DNA of 32,420 nt from the NCBI GenBank assembly GCA_028289815.1, contig JAPYNQ010000053.1:1-32420 (forward strand), given 5' to 3'. Both the position numbers and the translations under genes were made by a program. Below, in pieces: positions 8,458 to 17,373 of the stretch. The stretch comes from Gammaproteobacteria bacterium (GTDB lineage: Bacteria > Pseudomonadota > Gammaproteobacteria > JAJDYQ01). The notes below the pieces were generated by a model. The model did no database searches, was not told where the DNA came from, and saw only the letters and a program-made list of their open reading frames with translations. Each line of letters starts with the position of its first letter. Within the stretch, counting starts at the first letter, position 1.

Positions 8458-8608
8458 GGTAATGTTCCTCCTTTGGGTGAGTGTTTATCCAGTAGATCTT
8501 TTGAAAAGGCGTAACATAACCAGTGGTTTGATGCAGCGCAAGTGGAAATTGTTTTACCAAGGTATTTTGCTCTTGATTTTGGTGAAAATGTCTTTTGTGG
8601 TGGTATCT

Positions 8609-9187
8609 TTAAGCAGGAATATATCCGGCCAGGCCCCTCAATGGAGGGATGATAAGTAATTTGAAGAAAAACAGCCCGATGAGTGCCAGCATGGGACTCA
8701 GGTCTATGCCGCTGACAGGCGGCATCAGCTTTTGTATCGGTCGCATAACCGGCTGAGTTAATTGATGCAGTATCTGTACGACCGGATTGTATTGATAAGG
8801 AGAGGATATCCAGCTAAAGATTGCCAAGATAATCACGGAGAATATGAATATATTGAATGTGTGATTGATGATTTCGACGGCGCTGAGCGCCAGCAGAGCG
8901 ACGGGTAGAAATTTTGCACCGATAATGAGCGTGATAAGGATAAAAGAGACATATTGCACAGTCAGCATCAGGATAATGGATGAAACATCTATTTTGCCGA
9001 TACCCGGGACTATTGGCCTTAAAAACCTCAATGGAGGATTGGTTATTTTTACAACCAGCCGGCATATCGGATTATAGAAGTCCACGCCGAATAGCTGAAA
9101 TAAAAAGCGCAGTAACACTACCGTTACATACAGTCCAAAAACAACCTCAATCAGAAATATCAGAGGGTCATTCAGATATTGGCCCAA
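8609..9187 (-). CDS. yggT: YggT family membrane protein
   Basis: 192 residues made of two related halves, each a YggT module: hydrophobic helices followed by a short loop such as ITNPPLRFLRPIVPGIG (about 47-63) and the matching LTQPVMRPIQKLMPPVSGID in the second half. The repeated (T/Q)NP(V)xRPI/LxxxxP pattern is the family mark. It is an inner-membrane protein of unclear biochemical role, often linked to osmotic tolerance. The TTG start is backed by AGAGG five bases upstream. It follows proC by 17 bases in the usual yggS-proC-yggT order. Confidence 0.9.
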   Translation of the reverse strand: MGQYLNDPLIFLIEVVFGLYVTVVLLRFLFQLFGVDFYNPICRLVVKITNPPLRFLRPIVPGIGKIDVSSIILMLTVQYVSFILITLIIGAKFLPVALLALSAVEIINHTFNIFIFSVIILAIFSWISSPYQYNPVVQILHQLTQPVMRPIQKLMPPVSGIDLSPMLALIGLFFFKLLIIPPLRGLAGYIPA

Positions 9188-9204
9188 GGGAACCTCTCAA
9201 AATT

Positions 9205-10008
9205 TTATTCTCCCAGTTCTTCAGATAGCTGCCGCGAACGCCTAGTCGCCGCATCAACGGCTTGCCTTACCAATTCGGGCAGCTTACCGTTTATCAATAT
9301 TTTTATCGCCTGCTCGGTTGTTCCGCCGGGCGAGGTTACTTGGTGCCTGAGTTTGGCGGGCTCTTCTCCGGTAAGGCCGACCATGCCGGAGGCACCCAGC
9401 GCGGTTTGTACGACCAGGTGCCGGGCCGTATCCGGTGGCAGTCCCTGACCTATGGCGGCCTCTATAAGCAATTCAATGAAAAGGAAAAAATAGGCCGGCC
9501 CGCTCCCACTTATTGCCGTTACCGCATCAATCTCTTGCTCAGTTGTGAGCCATACCGTCTGACCTACGGTTTGCATGATCTGCTCGGCCATGGTTTTTTG
9601 TGCTTTGCTACACCCCGGGCCCGCAAACAGGGCGCTCATGCCCTGACCTGTCAATGCGGGCGTGTTCGGCATAACCCGCATTATGGGTGACCTGCGCTGC
9701 AGCCAGCGCTGAATGGACTCAATACGTATTCCCGCAACGATGGAAATGATGAGAGGCCGGACTTCCTGCATGTGGCTGGCCAGCTCCTGGCAAACCGGCT
9801 TAAGTATTTGCGGTTTGACTGCCAGCACCAAAATGTCTGAGCATAATGCGACATCCCGGTTGCTCGTGGTGACCTCTACTCCAAGCGATTTTGCTTGCGG
9901 GTCGGCGGCGATGATCCGATCATTCCTGTAGCCTGCACGCAGCATCCCGCCGATCAGGCTGCCGGCCATGTTGCCGGCGCCAATAAATCCTGTTTTAGCT
10001 TCAGTCAT
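9205..10008 (-). CDS. proC: Pyrroline-5-carboxylate reductase
   Basis: ProC reduces pyrroline-5-carboxylate to proline with NAD(P)H, the last step of proline synthesis. 267 residues, as usual. The N-terminal dinucleotide-binding loop is GFIGAGNMAGSLIGG (about 7-21). The C-terminal dimerisation/active-site region shows ISGSGPAYFFLFIELLIEAA and TALGASGM, then the SPGGTTEQA motif, all diagnostic. The ATG start at 10008 lies 3 bases after the plpBP stop, so the two are co-translated. Confidence 0.96.
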   Translation of the reverse strand: MTEAKTGFIGAGNMAGSLIGGMLRAGYRNDRIIAADPQAKSLGVEVTTSNRDVALCSDILVLAVKPQILKPVCQELASHMQEVRPLIISIVAGIRIESIQRWLQRRSPIMRVMPNTPALTGQGMSALFAGPGCSKAQKTMAEQIMQTVGQTVWLTTEQEIDAVTAISGSGPAYFFLFIELLIEAAIGQGLPPDTARHLVVQTALGASGMVGLTGEEPAKLRHQVTSPGGTTEQAIKILINGKLPELVRQAVDAATRRSRQLSEELGE

Positions 10009-10011
10009 GTA

Positions 10012-10704
10012 TTACTGTCTTTGTCCAAAGATTGCTGTACCTATGCGAACCATTGTTGTGCCTTCCGCGATAGCCGCCTGCATGTCGCCGGTCATGCCCA
10101 TGGATAGTGTATCAAGTGAATAGCCTTGATTTTTTAGCCTGTTGTAGGCTCGGGCCAGCTTGGCGAAAGCCTGCCTTTGCCGCTCGAAACAGCTTTCTTT
10201 GACAGGGATTCCCATGATACCTCTAAGTTTCAGGTTGGGTAAACTTGATATTGATTCTGCAAAGCCTTCCAGCTCATGCGGCGCAATGCCTGATTTTGTA
10301 GCCTCTGCGCTGATGTTGACCTGGATACAGACGTTTAGCGGGGGCAGGCCGCTACGGTGTTCGCTTAATCGTCTGGCGTGCCTGCCTTGGTCAAGGCTTT
10401 GTACCCATGTAAAATGGGAGGCGATTTTTCTGGTTTTGTTACTCTGGATCGGCCCGATATAATGCCATTCAATATCAAGTTCAGAGAGTGGTCTGATTTT
10501 TTCGATGGCCTCATCGACATAATTCTCGCCGAACAGGCGTTGTCCGGCTGCATAGGCAACCCTGATGGCACTTATGGGGAAGGTTTTGCTAGCGGCAAGT
10601 AGCCGGATATCATCGGCTGATCGCTGATACTTGTGTGCGGTAGAGCGTATCTGCCGGGATACCCGGCGGATATTGTCTATGATATTATGGTCAACGGTGG
10701 TCAC
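10012..10704 (-). CDS. YggS/PROSC family pyridoxal-phosphate homeostasis protein
   Basis: 230 residues; binds PLP without known enzyme activity and buffers cellular PLP and amino/keto-acid pools. The PLP lysine is Lys40 in LLAASKTFP. Further family motifs are FGENYVDEA, WHYIGPIQSNK and, near the C-terminus, LSMGMTGDMQAAI with GTAIFGQR, forming the alanine-racemase-like barrel. The start is GTG at 10704, since no ATG precedes the conserved region. It is divergent from pilT and leads the plpBP-proC-yggT unit, a layout kept in many gammaproteobacteria. Confidence 0.94.
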   Translation of the reverse strand: MTTVDHNIIDNIRRVSRQIRSTAHKYQRSADDIRLLAASKTFPISAIRVAYAAGQRLFGENYVDEAIEKIRPLSELDIEWHYIGPIQSNKTRKIASHFTWVQSLDQGRHARRLSEHRSGLPPLNVCIQVNISAEATKSGIAPHELEGFAESISSLPNLKLRGIMGIPVKESCFERQRQAFAKLARAYNRLKNQGYSLDTLSMGMTGDMQAAIAEGTTMVRIGTAIFGQRQ

Positions 10705-10878
10705 AGTGTGCGGGCTGTATAGCGGCAGGATTGTTGCGTATGGGCATATTAATTGCCAGAGTTCTGCGGCAATAGAATCTTTGCTGGTCTCAATTCATGG
10801 TTTGGTTTATTATACGAAAAGCCTGATGAAGTCAGAGCACCCATAAGTCTGTAAGATGACGTTAAAAAGGAGATCGTA

Positions 10879-11916
10879 GTGGATATTGGTGAGTTGCTTG
10901 CATTCGGCGTTAAAAGTGGTGCCTCGGATCTCCACTTGTCGGCAGGGTTACCTCCCATGATTCGTGTCGATGGCGACGTGAAGCGCATTAACGTGCCTGA
11001 AATGAACCATAAGATGGTCCATGACATGGTCTATGACATCATGAATGACAGGCAGCGCAAGGACTATGAGGAGTTTTTTGAGTGTGACTTTTCCTTTGAA
11101 ATTCCCAATCTGGCACGTTTTCGGGTAAATGCCTTCAACCAGAATCGTGGAGCAGGTGCGGTTTTTCGGACGATTCCTTCGGAAATTCTCACACTTGAGC
11201 AACTAAGTGCCCCACAAAAATTTGCCGAGTTGGCCATGTTGCCGCGTGGCGTATGTTGTGTCACAGGACCTACCGGTTCAGGTAAATCAACCACTCTTGC
11301 CGCGATGCTCAATTATCGTAACGAAAATGAATATGGGCATATTCTTACCATTGAAGATCCTATTGAATTTGTGCATCAAAGCAAAAAATGTCTGATTAAC
11401 CAGCGTGAGGTACATCGGGATACCTTGGGATTTAATGAAGCCTTACGCTCAGCCTTGCGTGAAGATCCCGATGTTATTCTGGTTGGTGAGATGCGCGATC
11501 TGGAGACCATACGTCTTGCGCTGTCAGCCGCAGAAACCGGTCACATGGTCTTCGGAACGCTGCATACAAGTTCGGCTGCCAAGACTATTGACCGTATCGT
11601 TGACGTGTTTCCGGCAGAAGAAAAAGACATGATTCGCGCCATGCTGTCAGAATCACTGAAGGCAGTTATCGCGCAAACCCTGTTAAAAAAGAAAGGTGGT
11701 GGTCGCGTGGCGGCCCATGAAATCATGATTGGTACGCCGGCGATTCGCAATCTCATCCGTGAAAATAAAATTGCACAGATGTTTACCGCGATTCAGACCG
11801 GGCAGCAGTTTGGTATGCAGACCTTGGACCAGAATCTTCAGAATCTGGTTCAGAAGGGTGTGGTTGAAAAGCAGGCAGCCAAGGAAAAAGCGGCTAATCC
11901 GGACACGTTTATGTAA
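10879..11916 (+). CDS. pilT: Type IV pilus retraction ATPase PilT
   Basis: PilT is the hexameric cytoplasmic motor that depolymerises type IV pili for twitching. 345 residues, almost identical in plan to Pseudomonas PilT. Motifs in order: N-terminal PAS-like ASDLHLSAGLPPMIRVDGD, Walker A GPTGSGKST (130-138), Asp box EDPIEF, Walker B DPDVILVGE (196-204), His box TGHMVFGTLHT, and the retraction motif AIRNLIRE (288-295), which is the PilT mark. The GTG start at 10879 has AAGGAG six bases upstream. It heads a run of three related ATPase genes on the plus strand. Confidence 0.97.
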   Translation: MDIGELLAFGVKSGASDLHLSAGLPPMIRVDGDVKRINVPEMNHKMVHDMVYDIMNDRQRKDYEEFFECDFSFEIPNLARFRVNAFNQNRGAGAVFRTIPSEILTLEQLSAPQKFAELAMLPRGVCCVTGPTGSGKSTTLAAMLNYRNENEYGHILTIEDPIEFVHQSKKCLINQREVHRDTLGFNEALRSALREDPDVILVGEMRDLETIRLALSAAETGHMVFGTLHTSSAAKTIDRIVDVFPAEEKDMIRAMLSESLKAVIAQTLLKKKGGGRVAAHEIMIGTPAIRNLIRENKIAQMFTAIQTGQQFGMQTLDQNLQNLVQKGVVEKQAAKEKAANPDTFM

Positions 11917-11971
11917 ATTTCAGTAATCAGTTAGAGATTAATTCAGGTATCAATTTCAGGGGTATTAAAAT

Positions 11972-13132
11972 ATGGAAAGAGATCAGGCGATTAAATTTGT
12001 GCTCGACCTATTAAATACAATGATTGCCAAAGACGGATCAGATATGTTTGTTACCGTTGGGTTTCCGCCGGCAATCAAGATACACGGTCAGGTGACTGCG
12101 GTGACCAAGACACCGCTCAAGTCTGAAGATACGAAGGCGATGGTTTATGCCATCATGCGTGATAAACAGCTTAAGGAATTTGAAGCGACTAACGAGTGTA
12201 ACTTTGCCATCTCACCTCCTGGGATTGGTCGCTTTCGCGCAAATGCTTTTGTACAACAGGGACATATGGGCATGATTCTTCGTACCATTACGACCGAAGT
12301 GCCTACCATGGATCAGCTTAAGCTGCCTGAAGTTTTGAAGGACGTAGCCATGGCCAAGCGCGGCCTGGTGATTATGGTAGGGGGCACGGGTTCCGGTAAA
12401 TCAACTTCGCTGGCGGCTATTATCAACCATCGTAACGAGAACGAGCGTGGCCATATCATTACCCTTGAGGATCCGATTGAATATGTACATCCACACAAAA
12501 AATGTATTATCACCCAGAGGGAAATTGGTCTGGATGCTGAAACTTGGGAGGTGGCCCTGAAAAATACCCTGCGTCAGGCACCGGATGTCATACTCATGGG
12601 GGAGATTCGTGATGCCCAGAGCATGGAACATGCCATAGCCTTTGCCGAGACCGGTCATCTTTGCGTGGCGACCCTTCATGCCAACTCGGCCAACCAGGCT
12701 ATTGACCGGGTTATCAACTTCTTTTCGGAAGAGCGTAAAACCCAGTTATTGATGGATCTTTCTCTGAATCTCAAGGCGGTTATATCTCAGCGATTACTGG
12801 CTACAGTTGACGGCAAGGGGCGGGTTGCCGCAATTGAAATTATGCTAAACTCGCCTTTGATTGCGGACCTGATCCTGAAAGGAGAGATTCACAATATCAA
12901 AGAAATCATGAAGAAATCCCGGGAGCTGGGCATGATAACCTTTGATGATGCACTGTTTGATTTGTACGAGTCGGACAAAATCGGTTATGACGATGCCATA
13001 AAAAATGCAGATTCGGCCAATGAATTACGACTCAAGATCAAGCTCCAAGGCAAGGCATCCAAGGGTCAGGACAGGCTGGACGGATTGGATCACCTCACGC
13101 TCGAGGATGATGAAAAAGCAATGCAAGCATGA
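11972..13132 (+). CDS. pilU: Type IV pilus ATPase PilU
   Basis: 386 residues, homologous to pilT throughout. PilU is the accessory retraction motor that works with PilT, raising force. Walker A is GGTGSGKST (137-145), followed by EDPIEYVHP, Walker B APDVILMGE and TGHLCVATLHANSANQAIDR. The C-terminus IADLILKGEIHNIKEIMKKS replaces PilT's AIRNLIRE, as in PilU, and a charged tail of about 40 residues follows. It starts 55 bases after pilT with a weak GGGG upstream and is part of the same run of genes. Confidence 0.93.
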   Translation: MERDQAIKFVLDLLNTMIAKDGSDMFVTVGFPPAIKIHGQVTAVTKTPLKSEDTKAMVYAIMRDKQLKEFEATNECNFAISPPGIGRFRANAFVQQGHMGMILRTITTEVPTMDQLKLPEVLKDVAMAKRGLVIMVGGTGSGKSTSLAAIINHRNENERGHIITLEDPIEYVHPHKKCIITQREIGLDAETWEVALKNTLRQAPDVILMGEIRDAQSMEHAIAFAETGHLCVATLHANSANQAIDRVINFFSEERKTQLLMDLSLNLKAVISQRLLATVDGKGRVAAIEIMLNSPLIADLILKGEIHNIKEIMKKSRELGMITFDDALFDLYESDKIGYDDAIKNADSANELRLKIKLQGKASKGQDRLDGLDHLTLEDDEKAMQA

Positions 13133-13180
13133 TTACCTGGCGGTACCCGTCTGGTCATCCTTGCCTGCAGAGGAGCACTT

Positions 13181-14242
13181 ATGGACCTCACCCCCTACCT
13201 TAAACTCATGGTGCAGAAGAGGGCTTCCGATCTGTTTCTTACCGTTAATTCCAGAATCAATATAAAACTTGAAGGTCGGGTAGTCGCGGTTGGGAGAACC
13301 GTCCTGACCGCCGATATGACACGTGATGCCGCTTACAATATTATGAGCGACAAACAGATCCGCGAATTTGAAGACAGCATGGAAAGCGATTTTGCCATTG
13401 CATTGCCGGATAATGCTGGTCGTTTTCGTGTTAATGTCTTCAGGCAGAGAGGGGATGTGGGCTTGGTGCTGCGCCTGATTCCTTCAAAAATTCCAACTAT
13501 GGAGGATCTGAATCTGCCACCGGTTTTGACCGAGTTGATATTAAGGAAGCGTGGTCTGATTCTTATGGTCGGATCGGCAGGTTCCGGCAAATCCACAACA
13601 CTGGCGGCAATGCTTGATTATCGCAACAAGAATTCTGCCGGACATATCCTGACTATTGAGGACCCTGTAGAATTCTCTCACCCGAACCGCAGGTCAATCA
13701 TCAATCAGCGTGAAGTTGGGGTAGATACGCACAGCTATCAAAATGCACTGAAAGCCAGTTTACGTGAGGCACCCGACGTTATTCTTATTGGAGAAATCAG
13801 AAGTCGCGAAACCATGGAAGCGGTTATGGAGCTGTGTAACACCGGTCATCTGGTGGTATCTACCCTGCACTCTAATAATGCCAATCAGGCATTGGAACGT
13901 GTAGTGAATATGTTTCCCCAGAGTCTGCACAAACAGTTATTTATGGACCTGTCGCTGAATCTGGTGGCTATTATTTCGCAGCGGCTGGTCATGGGCCTGA
14001 AAAACAGACGCTGTGCCGCCATTGAAATACTGGTCAATACCCCGCATATTGCCGATCTGATATTGAAGGGCCAAGTCCATGAAATCAAGGATATTATGGA
14101 AGGCAGCGGCGTCAAGGGCATGGTGACGTTTGATAGCGCACTTTACGATTTATACAACAGCGGTCAGATATCGGAAGAGGAGGCCCTGAATAATGCGGAC
14201 TCCAAGACAAATCTGGAGGCTAAAATTAATTTTGGTGAGTAG
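13181..14242 (+). CDS. Third PilT/PilU-type pilus ATPase
   Basis: 353 residues, clearly PilU-like but distinct from the gene before it. Walker A is GSAGSGKST (131-139) with Ser-Ala in place of Pro-Thr or Gly-Thr. Asp box EDPVEFSHP, Walker B APDVILIGE and TGHLVVSTLHSNNANQALER are intact, so ATP hydrolysis should be possible. The C-terminus IADLILKGQVHEIKDIMEGSG is PilU-type; it lacks the AIRNLIRE of PilT and the long charged tail of PilU. AGAGGAG lies six bases before the ATG. It looks like an old duplicate of pilU with its own role in pilus retraction or surface sensing (inference). Confidence 0.88.
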   Translation: MDLTPYLKLMVQKRASDLFLTVNSRINIKLEGRVVAVGRTVLTADMTRDAAYNIMSDKQIREFEDSMESDFAIALPDNAGRFRVNVFRQRGDVGLVLRLIPSKIPTMEDLNLPPVLTELILRKRGLILMVGSAGSGKSTTLAAMLDYRNKNSAGHILTIEDPVEFSHPNRRSIINQREVGVDTHSYQNALKASLREAPDVILIGEIRSRETMEAVMELCNTGHLVVSTLHSNNANQALERVVNMFPQSLHKQLFMDLSLNLVAIISQRLVMGLKNRRCAAIEILVNTPHIADLILKGQVHEIKDIMEGSGVKGMVTFDSALYDLYNSGQISEEEALNNADSKTNLEAKINFGE

Positions 14243-14256
14243 AGTGGAGGGCAGCA

Positions 14257-14454
14257 ATGTCTGATAAAGGTATACCTTACTATGTCGTCTATATGGCCTT
14301 GATTGCAGGCGAAATGCGCTTTGGTTCACAAAAAGTACTGAGCCCGGTCGAACTTGATAATGAAAAAATTATCCGTGATATTGCCAAGCAGATCAAGGAG
14401 CAAAGACACTTCAAGGAAGTCACTATCCTGAATTGGAAGCGGCTGCGCAAATAG
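14257..14454 (+). CDS. Small hypothetical protein downstream of the pil ATPases
   Basis: 65 residues beginning MSDKGIPYYVVYMALI. A good GGAGGG sits seven bases before the ATG, and the gene starts 14 bases after the third pil ATPase, so it is very likely real and co-transcribed. It has no signal peptide; the early hydrophobic stretch (about 7-18) is too short for a clear membrane helix. The C-terminal part is charged and ends VTILNWKRLRK. I do not recognise a family. Position suggests a pilus-motor accessory, but a chance neighbour is equally possible. Confidence 0.65.
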   Translation: MSDKGIPYYVVYMALIAGEMRFGSQKVLSPVELDNEKIIRDIAKQIKEQRHFKEVTILNWKRLRK

Positions 14455-14527
14455 ATTGGGATATACCGGTCTGCCCGCCCGCGGCAATGATTCGGTCATG
14501 ATAAAACCGGTGCGATTATCGGTACAT

Positions 14528-14941
14528 TCATTTTAACTGCGGTAGTCCGCTATCCAGCTTCCATGTCCCGGGTTCCTCAAACCAACGCCAGACTTGAGGC
14601 TGACTGATCTGTTTGACGACCCCTCTATCCTCCAGGTAATAGTCAATTCGGACATTGCCGGAAATATTTTCCCGGGTTTCATCTACAAGCCACTTCAGCG
14701 GTTCGATGGCGGTTATGCGTACATTTTTCAGCGAGGGAATAGTGGCAACCGCCGGTGCGATATGCGCCGTTGTCATAAGGCTGCTCACCTCATGGAAATG
14801 TCCCCAGCGCAGATGCTTTGAATAGGCCCGGAAAGAGTCATTGAACTTGGTCATACGGTCTTCATCTTTCCAGGTATTGCAGCCTGCCAGAGCAGTAAAA
14901 ACGGTTATCAGTAACAGATATCGGATGAATGTTTGGCGCAT
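14528..14941 (-). CDS. Putative lipoprotein
   Basis: 137 residues. The N-terminus has a basic start, a hydrophobic core (YLLLITVFTA) and the lipobox LAGC, so the mature protein begins at Cys21 and is lipid-anchored, probably in the outer membrane (the residue after Cys is Asn, not the Asp retention signal). The mature part has the pattern of a small NTF2-like or cystatin-like domain with alternating strands (VRITAIEPLKWLVDE, GNVRIDYYLEDRGVVKQ, QVWRWFEE..TWKLDSGLP). AGAGGA precedes the ATG. It is convergent with the pil cluster. Function is unknown. Confidence 0.75.
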   Translation of the reverse strand: MRQTFIRYLLLITVFTALAGCNTWKDEDRMTKFNDSFRAYSKHLRWGHFHEVSSLMTTAHIAPAVATIPSLKNVRITAIEPLKWLVDETRENISGNVRIDYYLEDRGVVKQISQPQVWRWFEEPGTWKLDSGLPQLK

Positions 14942-15107
14942 TGGCTGTGTCCTCTATGTCAGCGGGAAATTATACCTGATTCTGTAAATCCTTCAGCCTC
15001 CCGGTGAGAGCTCCGGGAAAGTGTTTGCGCCGCTTTCTGTGATTCGGGAATATCTGGCCAGGAACAACATCCTGACGGTCCACCCCATCGGATGTGTAAA
15101 AGTTCCA

Positions 15108-15737
15108 TTATGCCGCCATTTTACGTTTAAGTTCTTCTACAAAGCGTTTGGCCCACGGTGATGCCGACACAATCCGTTCAGGATCAACGGATGCCAATAA
15201 ATCAAATGAGTGGTCCCTCTTGCTGTACCGACCTTTTTTCTCACATGAATGGGTCGCTCCAGCGAGGGACTTATAAATGCCATCTTTCCCTATTGATTCA
15301 ATGTCTCTTCCTTCGGGGGGTATCCGATTTGCATTGAAGCCCTGACCAAAGTATTTACCCAATGTTTCCCGGTCAGCCAGAAGCCAGCTTTCCATGACCT
15401 GAACCATAAGATGACAATCGGTGTCCTTTGCGCCTTTGGGTTGTGCCCAGCTATCATCAGGTTTATCACTTAAATGCTTCCAGGGTTGCCAATCTTCAGG
15501 TTTGCCCTGCTGATAACAAACATCTACCGGTGTTTCACTATCCACCAGCAGGATGGCTGCTTCCCCATTCGCAATGGCCGTACAGAAAGATTGGTAGGCA
15601 TTACTGCGGCTGCCGCAAGCCACAATACGAGGACGATCTTTTATCCCGGCCTTTGTAATAAAGGCACTAAATCCCTTTCGGCAGGATTGCTTTAGTGCAT
15701 TCGTATCTCCACCACCTTCGACATACAGCCTTACCAT
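15108..15737 (-). CDS. DUF4276 family (TOPRIM-like) protein, partner of adjacent ATPase
   Basis: 209 residues. It opens LYVEGGGDTNALKQ, giving the invariant Glu7 of the TOPRIM-like first strand, followed by AAILLVDSETP (Asp66 and Glu68, the second acidic cluster) and HLMVQVMESWLLADRE (109-124), the pattern I associate with DUF4276. Such a fold could bind metal and act as a nuclease or nucleotide enzyme; activity is not shown. The ATG at 15737 overlaps the ATPase stop by seven bases (ATGGTAA) and has GGAGG six bases upstream, so the two are translationally coupled. ATPase/TOPRIM two-gene operons recur among anti-phage systems (PARIS is the nearest described plan), but this one is not identified as any named system. 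Confidence 0.82.
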   Translation of the reverse strand: MVRLYVEGGGDTNALKQSCRKGFSAFITKAGIKDRPRIVACGSRSNAYQSFCTAIANGEAAILLVDSETPVDVCYQQGKPEDWQPWKHLSDKPDDSWAQPKGAKDTDCHLMVQVMESWLLADRETLGKYFGQGFNANRIPPEGRDIESIGKDGIYKSLAGATHSCEKKGRYSKRDHSFDLLASVDPERIVSASPWAKRFVEELKRKMAA

Positions 15738-16891
15738 CGTGTGCCTCCAATCTCGCCGCGCGTCCACAGCTGGCCCAATCGGTATTTCTCCAGCCACGGC
15801 TTGAGCTTATCGGCATCCAGGCGAGTGAGTGTCGTACCCTCATCAGTTTTTTCTGTCACGACTACCGATTCCGGTGTCTCATTCATGGCATCTACCAGCA
15901 CATCGGAATGTGTGGTGACAACCAGCTGAGTTTTTGTGGCGGCCTCCCTGATTAACTTGGCCACGGTCGGCAGTATATCCGGATGCAGACCAAGTTCCGG
16001 TTCTTCAATACATATCAGCGGGGGTGGCTCTGGATGGCATAGGATCGCCAGCAGACACAAATAGCGCAGGGTGCCATCGGAAAGCCGTGTAGCCGGAACG
16101 GTGAAACGGCCTTCATAAAAGAATACCTGTACGGTTCCGCCTTCAACCTTAACATCAAAATCGTCTATACCTTGGTACAGCTCACGAAGTGCCTTGAGAA
16201 GACGCTCCTTTACTGTCGGTTCCCGGCGCAGCCTGTTCAGAACCATGCCCAGATTACTGGCATCGGTCTCCAGAATATCATTGGGAAGGTCTGCCTTCTG
16301 TGGAAGACGCGGCTTGGTATAGCGCCCGAAGCTCCATTCCCGATAGATCCGAATTTTTGAAAACGAATTCCCCAGGTAGGTGAGTTCCGGGTAATGGTCC
16401 GGATCTTTGCGCTGGGATAAGATGGATGCGGCGGGCTCAATTTCCTCCTGCTGCAAACGCCTGAGAACGTCTTTGAAATTAAGAACCCCGTGACCGTTCT
16501 CAAATTTGTAGTAAAGATAGGGTTCATTGTGGTCAGGGTAAGCTTGCTCGTTCTCAATACGCTCATCCACTATCTCAAAGCGCTGTCCGACCTCGGAAAA
16601 GCCAAGCATATAGCGAAGATCCTGACGTCCCGGATTACGGATTACCGCATTCACAGTAGCCGCAGATGCCTTATCCGAACCTTTCCACAGCCAATCATGC
16701 ACGCCACCGCCATCCCGAATCGGCATAAGTAAGTCTTTAGGGGCTGCATGGAGTAACTCAAATGCCTCAATCAGATTGGATTTACCCGAACCGTTTGGTC
16801 CAATCACAACATTCAGCGGCTTCATTACCAGCGCCTCCGCATTTTCTCCAAAGCTCAGAAAATGCTTCAACTCTATTGATTCGAGCAACAT
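15731..16891 (-). CDS. AAA_21 / ABC-type ATPase, first gene of DUF4276 operon
   Basis: 386 residues in the SMC/Rad50/RecF-like ATPase class. Walker A is GPNGSGKSN (31-39), the ABC signature is LSDGTLRY (270-277), Walker B is ICIEEPELGLHP (from 293), and the switch His is in VVTTHSD (328). The piece between has no long coiled coil, unlike SMC. All catalytic residues are present. I chose the ATG at 16891, giving MLLESIELKHFLSFG, because GGAG lies six bases upstream; the ATG four codons earlier has none. It overlaps the DUF4276 gene by seven bases. Such ATPases usually sense or gate the effector encoded beside them (inference). Confidence 0.87.
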   Translation of the reverse strand: MLLESIELKHFLSFGENAEALVMKPLNVVIGPNGSGKSNLIEAFELLHAAPKDLLMPIRDGGGVHDWLWKGSDKASAATVNAVIRNPGRQDLRYMLGFSEVGQRFEIVDERIENEQAYPDHNEPYLYYKFENGHGVLNFKDVLRRLQQEEIEPAASILSQRKDPDHYPELTYLGNSFSKIRIYREWSFGRYTKPRLPQKADLPNDILETDASNLGMVLNRLRREPTVKERLLKALRELYQGIDDFDVKVEGGTVQVFFYEGRFTVPATRLSDGTLRYLCLLAILCHPEPPPLICIEEPELGLHPDILPTVAKLIREAATKTQLVVTTHSDVLVDAMNETPESVVVTEKTDEGTTLTRLDADKLKPWLEKYRLGQLWTRGEIGGTRW

Positions 16892-17373
16892 ATTTTTCTC
16901 CATAATTCGGCAACGAGTTGCAGTTTACGGCTATTCCCTCTCCAAGTCTCGACCTATCATAAAGTGTTGCCGGTGAGACGGCTATGAAAAAACTGTACCC
17001 TTTGAACAGGCGGCCCACTGGTCGATAAACCGTATGATATTGGTGCATTGGCCGATGAGCAGGGCGAACGCAGAATGTCGCGGCATTCCCGGAGCTTTTA
17101 CTGCAACAATATAGTGCTGCTGACTCTGCGAAAAAACACGGCGTTGTTTCGTGCCTTTAATATCCGAACGGTCCTTTTGGGCGCATAGCTTTATTCTTGG
17201 GGCCGCTTTTTCTTGGCATCAATATTTCTAATAGCAGGAAAGTAGAAAATTATAGTGTACGGTCAGGATTTTGATAGCCAAATTAAAGAAAAAAGGTGAT
17301 TATTCGCTGGTTTATCAAAAAACTCATTAATACTCATTTTTGATGCGAGTACACCTTGGCAAGGAGATTGATC
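16892..17373. other. Intergenic region between ATPase gene and Fic locus
   Basis: About 480 bases, divergent on both sides, so it must carry promoters for the ATPase-DUF4276 pair (minus) and the Fic locus (plus). The part 17230-17345 is strongly AT-rich compared with its surroundings. Between about 17025 and 17190 one frame stays open for some 50 codons, but it has no start signal or recognised domain. I see no convincing promoter pair, repeat or integrase remnant. Confidence 0.5.

Noticed and set aside
14455-14527. Bidirectional terminator between the pil cluster and the lipoprotein gene
   Set aside because: Only four-base stems around ACCGGT are found, with no T run of useful length.
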